From Actinomycetota bacterium (GTDB taxonomy: Bacteria > Actinomycetota > Acidimicrobiia > Acidimicrobiales > Ilumatobacteraceae): 64,000 nt of DNA. Location of the stretch: the NCBI GenBank assembly GCA_963169665.1, contig CAUJET010000153.1, positions 38,507-102,506 of the forward strand. The letters are read 5' to 3'. This document shows, piece after piece, positions 1 through 9,295 of the stretch. The notes under the pieces are model-generated. The model did not search any database. It was given only the letters and a program-made list of their open reading frames with translations, and was not told where the DNA came from. Each line of letters opens with the position of its first letter. Position 1 is the stretch's first letter. Both the position numbers and the translations under genes were made by a program.

Positions 1-154
1 TCTCGGGGGCTGCCTCGTCGCCGCTGGTGGTCGCGGTCGCGGCGGCCGTCGTGGCGGTCGTGTCGCTGCCCTCGTCGTCACCGCAGGCGGCGAAGAGGAG
101 GGAGGACATCGAGATGGCCAGCAGGGGGAGGGCGAGGACGCGGACGCGCGACAT
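1..154 (-). CDS. Putative lipoprotein, N-terminal fragment
   Basis: Only the first 51 codons lie in the window; the gene runs off the left edge. The N-terminus has basic residues, a hydrophobic stretch and a lipobox-like LFAAC with Cys at residue 24. An acidic and Thr/Ala-rich linker (GDDEGSDTTATT) follows, which is typical of an actinobacterial lipoprotein tether. A GGAG ribosome-binding site sits six bases before the ATG (161-164 on the top strand), so this gene is read from a normal leader, unlike many others here. The mature domain is not visible and no function can be given. It is divergent from clpB. Confidence 0.7.
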   Translation of the reverse strand, partial: MSRVRVLALPLLAISMSSLLFAACGDDEGSDTTATTAAATATTSGDEAAPE

Positions 155-291
155 GAGTGACTCCAGGGGGGTGGGGGGTGATCGGGACGGGCCCGACCGG
201 GGGGATCGGGCGATCTTCGCGTCTGATTGCACGATGCAACGAATGGATCCGAGCGTTGTGTCGGATGTCATAACGGTGTTTCTGATCGGAA

Positions 292-312
292 CTTGATACG
301 AGTCGTAGCAAG
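292..312. promoter_or_regulatory. HAIR-like operator (candidate HspR site) at clpB
   Basis: The sequence reads CTTG-N13-CAAG. The HspR element HAIR is CTTGAGT-N7-ACTCAAG, which has the same 13-base separation between the CTTG and CAAG arms; the inner bases agree only in part (CTTGATA...TAGCAAG). The site lies 15 bases before the clpB -10 box, where a bound repressor would cover the -35 region. HspR control of clpB is established in Streptomyces and Mycobacterium. HspR itself is not in this window, so the assignment here is inference. Confidence 0.6.
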
Positions 313-327
313 TTTTGTGCGTCGGGT

Positions 328-333
328 TACACT
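328..333 (+). promoter_or_regulatory. -10 box of clpB (leaderless)
   Basis: TACACT ends six bases before the clpB ATG, placing the transcription start at or next to the start codon. No Shine-Dalgarno sequence is present. Confidence 0.6.
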
Positions 334-339
334 GCCGAC

Positions 340-2823
<2,484 letters not shown>

Positions 2824-2895
2824 CCTGCTCGTCCCCGAGGCCCGACAAGATCGGGTCAAGGTCATCGCGGACCGTCGACACCGGCTCCACACCGG

Positions 2896-2929
2896 CCGCC
2901 ACCTGCTCGACAGCACGGGCAGGTGGCGG
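2896..2929 (+). terminator. Hairpin after clpB
   Basis: Perfect 11-bp stem (CCGCCACCTGC/GCAGGTGGCGG) with a 12-base loop, 73 bases after the clpB stop and before the HDOD gene. There is no T-tract, which is common for terminators in GC-rich actinobacteria. Confidence 0.55.
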
Positions 2930-2981
2930 ACGGTCAGGGCAAACCCACGAGTGTCACCCAGTGACGAGAGGCCGGTGTCGA

Positions 2982-3899
2982 ATGGCCCGATTCGAGACGC
3001 CCAGCACGTTCGCCGCCAACGGCGTGAGCGATCCGATGCTCGCCCATGCGCACGCGATCGTCGACGCCGCGGCACGGCTCACCCCGTTGTCGCACAGCGC
3101 GACCCAGCTGATCGAGCTGAACTCCTCGCCGAACGTGTCGACGACCGCGATCGTCGACGTGATCGCGAACGACCAGGTGCTGGCGGCATCGCTGCTGCGC
3201 GAGGCGAACTCCGCCGCGTCGGCCGCGGCCGAGCCGATCAGCACCGTCGACGTCGCCGTCGTGCGACTCGGCATGGCACGTGTGATGTCGTCGGCCGTGC
3301 GCCTGTCGCTGTCGAAGCAGATGGTCACAGCCGTCGACCAGTACGGCCTCTCCGACGGCGAGCTCGGCCTGCTCTCGATCACCGGGTCGATCGCCGCCGA
3401 GCTCGTGCGCGAGCAGGCCAAGGTGACGATGCGCCCGGAGCTCACCACGGCAGCGCTGCTGCGCGACATCGGCATGCTGGTACTGGCCACGTTCCTCGAC
3501 TCGCCGCACAAGTTGCTGCTCGACGTGGTGCGCGAGTCGGGCACCGCGCTCGCCGAAGGCGAACGGATGGTCCTCGACGCGAACCACGGCGAGGCGGGCG
3601 GCCTGCTCTGCCAGCAGTGGCGCCTCCCCGAGCCGGTCCGGCTCGGCGTGCAGTACCACCACGATCCGTTCGAGTGCGACGATCCGATCGCCCACGGCGT
3701 GTTCCTCGCCGATGCGATCGCACACCAGGTGGCGCTGCGCACCGGTGGTGGCTGGTCGCACTCGACCCCGGACGCGGAGGCGATGGCGGCATCGGCCGAG
3801 GCCATCTCGTTCGACCTGTCGCATCTCGACGGCCTCGTCGACGCGACGATCTTCCGCTTCGAGTCCCGCAACACCGGACTCTCGCTCACCTCCGTCTGA
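2982..3899 (+). CDS. HDOD domain protein
   Basis: A 305-residue protein that is essentially one HDOD (HD-related output) domain. Typical features are the early '...SPNVSTTAIVDVIANDQVLAASLLREANS' region, LLRDIGMLVL, and late NHGEAGGLL plus an AVQYHHDP-type helix (here GVQYHHDP). HDOD proteins are usually signalling or regulatory modules with no proven enzyme activity. No receiver, EAL or GGDEF partner is fused, so its input is unknown. ATG 2982 has a GAGAGG motif ten bases upstream. An in-frame GTG at 2961 is the alternative and would add seven residues. It lies alone between clpB and the ABC exporter. Confidence 0.85.
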   Translation: MARFETPSTFAANGVSDPMLAHAHAIVDAAARLTPLSHSATQLIELNSSPNVSTTAIVDVIANDQVLAASLLREANSAASAAAEPISTVDVAVVRLGMARVMSSAVRLSLSKQMVTAVDQYGLSDGELGLLSITGSIAAELVREQAKVTMRPELTTAALLRDIGMLVLATFLDSPHKLLLDVVRESGTALAEGERMVLDANHGEAGGLLCQQWRLPEPVRLGVQYHHDPFECDDPIAHGVFLADAIAHQVALRTGGGWSHSTPDAEAMAASAEAISFDLSHLDGLVDATIFRFESRNTGLSLTSV

Positions 3900-3971
3900 C
3901 CCGGCTCGCGGCGTCGCCCACCGGTGCTCGCGGCCGGGCGCTGCGCTCGACCGCAAGCGACGCGTGCTGCG

Positions 3972-3977
3972 TAGTGT
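3972..3977 (+). promoter_or_regulatory. -10 box of ABC exporter operon
   Basis: TAGTGT lies eight bases before the ATG at 3986. It supports this start over the long upstream extension of the same reading frame. Confidence 0.5.
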
Positions 3978-3985
3978 CGGCGGCG

Positions 3986-5824
3986 ATGGATCCCGACGGC
4001 CCGTGGTCGAGCTTCGAGCCGCTCGGCGTGGCCGACGGACCCGACGCACCGCCACCGCGGGCGGTGATCGACCCCGATGTGGGCCGCAGCTGGCTCCGCC
4101 GTATGTGGCCGCTGCTCGCAGCGAGACGGGTCAGGTTCTTCGGCGCCTTGCTCGCCGCGCTGGTGGCCATGGTCGCCGGCGTGCTCATCCCGCGGATCAC
4201 GATGGACGCGATCGACCAGGGGTTGCGCGAGCGCAGCCGGGCGCTCGAGGACTTCGTGTGGATGCTGGCCGCCGTCGCCCTGCTCCGCGCCGTGCTCACG
4301 TACTGGTACCGCTCGACGCTGTACACCGTCGCGTACGACCTCGAGAGCGACCTGCGCTCCACGATGTTCGGCCACCTCACCAGGCTCGACTTCGCGTTCT
4401 ACGACCGGGTGCAGGCGGGCCAACTGATCTCGCGCGCCAACTCCGACATCCGCTCGGTGCAGATGTTCCTCACGTTCGCCCCGTTGATCTCGCTCAACCT
4501 GGTGAGCTTCGTGGTCGCGCTGGTGCTGATGCTGTCGATCCACGTCGGCCTCACCTTGGTGGCGGTCGCGACATTGCCGTTCACCTACCTCACCGGGGCG
4601 AAGCTGCGGAACATCTCGTTCCCGATGAGCTGGATCGTGCAGGGCCGCCAGGCCGAGATCACCACGATCGTCGACGAGAACATCCAGGGCGTCCGTGTGG
4701 TGAAGGGCTTCGCCGCTGAGGAACGCGAGCTCCGCAAGCTGGCCACCGCAGCCACCCGGCTGCGGTGGGCGAACGTGAAGCAGAACGACGCCCGGGCGAT
4801 CTGGGGACCGCTCACGGAGAACCTGCCGCGCCTCGGCCTGGCCGGCGTGTTGCTCTACGGCGGGGTGCTCGCGATCGACGGCGACGTGACCATCGGCGCG
4901 ATCGTCGCGTTCAACGCCTACGTCGTCCTGCTGCAGGCGCCGTTCCGCTTCCTGAGCTTCATCCTGATCCTGGCCCAGCGCGCGGCCGCGTCGGCCGGGC
5001 GCATCTTCGAGGTGCTCGACGAGCGCGCCACGGTGAGGGATCGGCCGGGCGCCGTCGACCTCGTCGATCCCGCCGGTGCGATCGACATCGAGGGCGTCAC
5101 GTTCGCCTACGGCTCGGGCGACCCGGTGCTGCGCGACTTCAGCCTCCAGGTGGCGCCCGGTGAGACGGTGGCGATCGTCGGACGGACGGGGAGCGGCAAG
5201 AGCACCGTCGCGCGGCTGCTCACCCGGTTCTACGACGTGTCGGCGGGCAGCGTTCGCCTCGACGGCCACGACGTGCGCGACCTCACCCTGGCGAGCGTGC
5301 GCCACCACGTGGGCCTGGTGCTCGACGACCCCTTCCTGTTCTCGGCGTCGATCCACGACAACATCGCCTACGCCCGACCCGATGCGTCGCGGGCCGACGT
5401 CGAGCGCGCCGCACGTGCGGCGCAGGCCGACGAGTTCGTGCGCGAGCTCGGCGAGGGGTACGACGCCGTGGTGGGCGAGCGGGGCTACGACCTGTCGGGT
5501 GGCCAACGCCAGCGCATCTCCATCGCCCGCACGCTGCTCGCCGACCCGGCGGTGCTCGTGCTCGACGACGCGACGTCCGCGATCGACGTGCACGTGGAGC
5601 AGCAGATCCACGCCGCGTTGCACGAGCAGCTCGGTACCCGCACGACCATCCTGATCGCGCATCGGCTCTCCACGATCGCGTTGGCCGATCGGGTGGTGCT
5701 GATCGACGAGGGTCGGGTGATCGCCGACGGTACGCACAGCGAGCTGATGGCGACCGAGCCGCGCTATGCGGCGGTGCTCGCCCAGGTGACCCGCGCCGAC
5801 GAGACGCCGGTGGTGGGCGAATGA
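3986..5824 (+). CDS. ABC exporter half-transporter, degenerate-site subunit
   Basis: 612 residues: cytoplasmic lead, six-helix transmembrane domain (about 50-330), then a nucleotide-binding domain. Walker A GRTGSGKST begins at 399 and LSGGQ is at 503-507. Walker B reads LVLDDATS, so the catalytic Glu is Asp (D528). This is the mark of the non-hydrolysing site in heterodimeric type IV exporters (TM287/288, TmrAB, BmrCD families). The stop overlaps the next gene's start as ATGA, so the two subunits are made together. Substrate is unknown: such pairs move drugs, lipids or peptides outward. Confidence 0.92.
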   Translation: MDPDGPWSSFEPLGVADGPDAPPPRAVIDPDVGRSWLRRMWPLLAARRVRFFGALLAALVAMVAGVLIPRITMDAIDQGLRERSRALEDFVWMLAAVALLRAVLTYWYRSTLYTVAYDLESDLRSTMFGHLTRLDFAFYDRVQAGQLISRANSDIRSVQMFLTFAPLISLNLVSFVVALVLMLSIHVGLTLVAVATLPFTYLTGAKLRNISFPMSWIVQGRQAEITTIVDENIQGVRVVKGFAAEERELRKLATAATRLRWANVKQNDARAIWGPLTENLPRLGLAGVLLYGGVLAIDGDVTIGAIVAFNAYVVLLQAPFRFLSFILILAQRAAASAGRIFEVLDERATVRDRPGAVDLVDPAGAIDIEGVTFAYGSGDPVLRDFSLQVAPGETVAIVGRTGSGKSTVARLLTRFYDVSAGSVRLDGHDVRDLTLASVRHHVGLVLDDPFLFSASIHDNIAYARPDASRADVERAARAAQADEFVRELGEGYDAVVGERGYDLSGGQRQRISIARTLLADPAVLVLDDATSAIDVHVEQQIHAALHEQLGTRTTILIAHRLSTIALADRVVLIDEGRVIADGTHSELMATEPRYAAVLAQVTRADETPVVGE

Positions 5825-7731
5825 TGTTCGGACCGGGCGGTGGCGGCTTCGGGCCGGGCGGAGCGCAGACGAGCGCTGCCGCGGGACTGCCCTTCGCCGG
5901 CGTGCCGGCGGAGTTGCGTGAGCGGGCGGAGGCGATCCTCGCGACCGAACCGATACACCCGCCGTCGACCGTTCGGTTCGAGGCGGTCACCACCGATCGG
6001 CACCCGTTCACGCTCCGCCGCTTCCTCGGCGGCCACCGGTGGGGCCTCATGATCGCGTTCGTCCTCGTCGTGCTCGAGACCGTGGCCCTGCAGGCCGGCG
6101 GCGTGTTGACGCAGCGAGGCATCGACCAGGGGATCACCCCGGGCGACACCGGCGTGGTCGTCCTCGTGGCCCTGCTGTACGTCGCCTCGGTGATCGTGGC
6201 GTCCGTCGCCGGCGGGTGGCGGGTGGCGTTCACGGGTCGACTCGGCGAGAAGCTGCTGTACGAGCTCCGGCTGCGGGTGTTCTCGCACCTGCAACGCCTG
6301 TCGATCGACTTCTACACCGACGAGCGCGCCGGTCGACTGCTCACCCGGATGACGAGCGACATCGACGCGCTGCAACAGCTCTTCCAGGACGGACTCGTCA
6401 ACCTGGCCGTGCAGGCGCTCACGGTGCTCGTCGTCACGGCGATCCTGTTCTCGCTCGAACCGACGCTGGCCGCGATCACGGTCGGCGTGGTGGTTCCGGC
6501 GCTCACGCTCATGACCCTCTGGTACCGGTCGGCCTCCGACCGCTCGTACGCCGCGGTGCGGGAGCGGATCGCGGACGTGTTGGCCGATCTGAGCGAGACG
6601 CTCCAGGGGGTGCGCCTGGTGACGGCGTTCAACCGGCGGCGCCACAACGTCGTGAGCCACCGGCGGATCGTGCGGCGCTACCGCGACGCCAACGTGGTCA
6701 CCGCTCGGCAGGGCGCCGTCTACGGCCCGGCCGCCGACCTGCTCGGCGCGCTCGCCCAGGTCGTGATCGTGCTGGTGGGCGGCCGCATGGTGCTGCGCGG
6801 CGACCTGTCGATCGGCACCCTGGCGGCGTTCGTCCTCTACCTCACTGCCTTCTTCGCGCCGATCCAGCAGCTCGTGCAGCTCTACTCCACCTATCAGTCG
6901 GGCCAGGCCGCTGTCGGCAAGCTGCGCGAGCTGCTCGCGACCGAACCGACCGTGGTCGAGCGGCCCGATGCCGGCGACCTCCCGCCGATCGATGGTCGGG
7001 TCGAGCTCCGCGACGTCGCGTTCGGGTATCGACCCGACGTGCCGGTGCTGCGCGACGTGACGTTGACGATCGAGCCGGGCGAGACGTTCGCACTCGTGGG
7101 CGCGACCGGCTCGGGCAAGTCGACGATCGCCAAGCTCGTCACCCGCTTCCACGATCCGACCGCCGGGGTCGTCGCGATCGACGGCCACGACCTGCGCGAC
7201 GTCACGCTCGCGTCGCTGCATCGCCAGCTCGGCGTCGTGCCGCAGGAGCCGTTCCTCTTCGCCGCGTCGCTGCGCCACAACGTCTCGTTCGGTCGGCCCG
7301 ACGCGAGCGATGACGACGTGCTCGATGCATGTCGCGCGGTCGGTCTCGGGGAACTCGTCGATCGGCTGCCCGAGGGGCTCGACACGTTCGTGCACGAGCG
7401 CGGCGTGTCGTTGTCGAGCGGGGAACGTCAACTGCTCGCGCTGGCGCGCGCGTTCCTCGCCCGGCCCCGTGTCCTGGTGCTGGACGAGGCGACGTCGAGC
7501 CTCGATCTCGAGAGCGAGACCGTGGTCGAGCGAGCGCTCGACGCCGTGCTCGAGGGCCGGACCGCGATCGTCATCGCCCACCGGTTGGCGACGGCGATGC
7601 GTGCCGATCGGATCGCCGTCGTCGACGCGGGACGGATCGTCGAGCTCGGCACGCCGCAGGAGCTGCGCGACCTCGGTGGGCGCTGGGCGTCGATGGAGGC
7701 CACCTGGCACCGCCACGCAGGGACGGACTGA
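5821..7731 (+). CDS. ABC exporter half-transporter, catalytic subunit
   Basis: 636 residues, partner of the preceding gene with a four-base overlap. A Gly-rich N-terminus (FGPGGGGFGPGG) and cytoplasmic lead precede six membrane segments and an NBD. Walker A GATGSGKST starts at 427 and Walker B LVLDEATS keeps the catalytic Glu at 556. The signature is LSSGE at 531-535 instead of LSGGQ. Subunit 1 thus has canonical signature and altered Walker B, while subunit 2 has the reverse. In the head-to-tail dimer this gives one consensus and one degenerate ATP site. Confidence 0.92.
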   Translation: MMFGPGGGGFGPGGAQTSAAAGLPFAGVPAELRERAEAILATEPIHPPSTVRFEAVTTDRHPFTLRRFLGGHRWGLMIAFVLVVLETVALQAGGVLTQRGIDQGITPGDTGVVVLVALLYVASVIVASVAGGWRVAFTGRLGEKLLYELRLRVFSHLQRLSIDFYTDERAGRLLTRMTSDIDALQQLFQDGLVNLAVQALTVLVVTAILFSLEPTLAAITVGVVVPALTLMTLWYRSASDRSYAAVRERIADVLADLSETLQGVRLVTAFNRRRHNVVSHRRIVRRYRDANVVTARQGAVYGPAADLLGALAQVVIVLVGGRMVLRGDLSIGTLAAFVLYLTAFFAPIQQLVQLYSTYQSGQAAVGKLRELLATEPTVVERPDAGDLPPIDGRVELRDVAFGYRPDVPVLRDVTLTIEPGETFALVGATGSGKSTIAKLVTRFHDPTAGVVAIDGHDLRDVTLASLHRQLGVVPQEPFLFAASLRHNVSFGRPDASDDDVLDACRAVGLGELVDRLPEGLDTFVHERGVSLSSGERQLLALARAFLARPRVLVLDEATSSLDLESETVVERALDAVLEGRTAIVIAHRLATAMRADRIAVVDAGRIVELGTPQELRDLGGRWASMEATWHRHAGTD

Positions 7732-7887
7732 CCGCACCGATCACCACGCAGAGTGTGCGGGTGTGCCGATTGACCAAGCCCTGATGAACTCTTCTGGCGC
7801 GATCCCTGAAGTTCCCGGCTCCGCGGCCGATACCCACACGAGACCCTTTCGCCGATGGGTCCACCGGGTGATCGCAGGGAGAGCACC

Positions 7888-9201
7888 GTGCCCGTTCAAG
7901 CCGAGATCGAACATCTGTTGCGCAGGACCGAGTTCGTGGCACGGCCGGCCCGCGTGGTCGAGCTCATGGCGCTGTCGACGCTTGCCGACGCGGTGAACAA
8001 CGTCCTCGACTTCACCCCGAACGCGAACCCCCAGCTTCGACCCGACCTGGTGACGCACAACAGCAACGACTCGTTCAATCAGCGTCTCGCCGCGTTCCAC
8101 TGGTGGCTCGACATGATGGCGACGCGGCCGAGGCCGCTGCAGGAGAAGATGACCCTGTTCTGGCACGGCCACTTCGTGAGCGAGTGGGACGTGGTGGGTC
8201 GTACCGACCAGATGATGGCGCAGAACCAGCTGTTCCGCGACAACGCGGTCGGTGACTTCCGAGCGTTGACCCATGCGATGTCGCTGCAGCCGGCGATGCT
8301 CATCTACCTGTCGAACGGCGTGAACGTGAAGGGTTCACCGAACCAGAACTTCGCCCGCGAGCTCTTGGAACTGTTCACGCTCGGCATCGGCAACTACCTC
8401 GAGGACGACGTCGCGGAGACGGCCCGCGCCTGGACGGGGCACAACTACAACGGCACCTCGCGCCAGTACGAGTTCCGGACGAACAGCCACGACTACGGCG
8501 ACAAGACGATCTTCGGGACTCGTCGCAACTGGAACGGCCCGGAGGTCATCGACGAGATCCTCGTGTCGAACGCCGGCAAGCGCCTGATCGCGGCGAAGTT
8601 CATCGCTCGGAAGCTGTGGGAGTACTTCGCGTACCTCGACCCGGCCCAGAACATCGTCGACGACCTCGCGGCAGTGTTTCTGGCCAACAACCTGTCGGTA
8701 CTCGAGCTGCTCCGTGCTCTGTTCAACCGCAGTGAGTTCTACTCGGCGACTGCTGCGCAGGGTCTGGTGCGCACCCCCACGGAATGGGTGGTGGCACTGC
8801 TCGTGCAGACCGGACTGTCGTCGGCGACGATCAAGGTCTGGGACTACGGAGAGAGCATGGGCCAACGGATCTTCGATCCGCCCAACGTCGCCGGCTGGAA
8901 GGCGAACTCGTACTGGATGACCACGAGCGCTGTGAGCGGACGGGCCAACCTCGCGAAGAAGGTGGCGTCACTCCTGCGGCTCAACGGCGGCTTCGACAAC
9001 CTGATCACCATGTCGGTCGCGCAGTCGGTCGACCACGTCGCGGCCTACTTCGGCATCACGCTGTCGTCGCCCACGCGCCAGGCGCTGATCGACGCTCACC
9101 AGGCGGAACGTGTGGCCGGCAACGGCAGCAACAGCAAGGCGATCACGAACCTGCTGGTGATGACGATGCTGACCGCCGAGATGAACGTGTCGAGCACATG
9201 A
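7888..9201 (+). CDS. DUF1800 family protein
   Basis: 437 residues matching DUF1800: LLRRTEF at the start, the KMTLFWHGHFVS block, NxNFARELLELFTLG, and late PNVAGWxxNSYW. The family is of unknown biochemical role and is very often encoded directly before a DUF1501 gene, as here. GTG 7888 is preferred because an AGGGAG motif lies seven bases before it. The in-frame ATG at 7855 would add eleven residues without that motif. No signal peptide is evident. The stop overlaps the ATG of a 31-codon repeat ORF (ATGA) leading into the DUF1501 gene. Confidence 0.85.
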   Translation: MPVQAEIEHLLRRTEFVARPARVVELMALSTLADAVNNVLDFTPNANPQLRPDLVTHNSNDSFNQRLAAFHWWLDMMATRPRPLQEKMTLFWHGHFVSEWDVVGRTDQMMAQNQLFRDNAVGDFRALTHAMSLQPAMLIYLSNGVNVKGSPNQNFARELLELFTLGIGNYLEDDVAETARAWTGHNYNGTSRQYEFRTNSHDYGDKTIFGTRRNWNGPEVIDEILVSNAGKRLIAAKFIARKLWEYFAYLDPAQNIVDDLAAVFLANNLSVLELLRALFNRSEFYSATAAQGLVRTPTEWVVALLVQTGLSSATIKVWDYGESMGQRIFDPPNVAGWKANSYWMTTSAVSGRANLAKKVASLLRLNGGFDNLITMSVAQSVDHVAAYFGITLSSPTRQALIDAHQAERVAGNGSNSKAITNLLVMTMLTAEMNVSST

Positions 9202-9293
9202 ACGCCCCCGTCGCCGTCACCGTGTCGCCCACGGCCGTCTCCCCGGCGATCCCCACCGCGATCCCCACCGCGATCCCCACGAGGAAGGTCTGA
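9198..9293 (+). CDS. Micro-ORF of repeats between DUF1800 and DUF1501 genes
   Basis: A 31-codon ORF whose ATG overlaps the DUF1800 stop and whose TGA ends two bases before the DUF1501 start. Its second half is an in-frame 12-bp tandem repeat (GCGATCCCCACC type) encoding PAIPTAIPTAIPT. The GAGGAAGG that serves as ribosome-binding site for the DUF1501 gene lies inside its last codons. It may act as a translational bridge and not as a functional peptide. There is no homology evidence. Confidence 0.35.
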   Translation: MNAPVAVTVSPTAVSPAIPTAIPTAIPTRKV

Positions 9294-9295
9294 CC

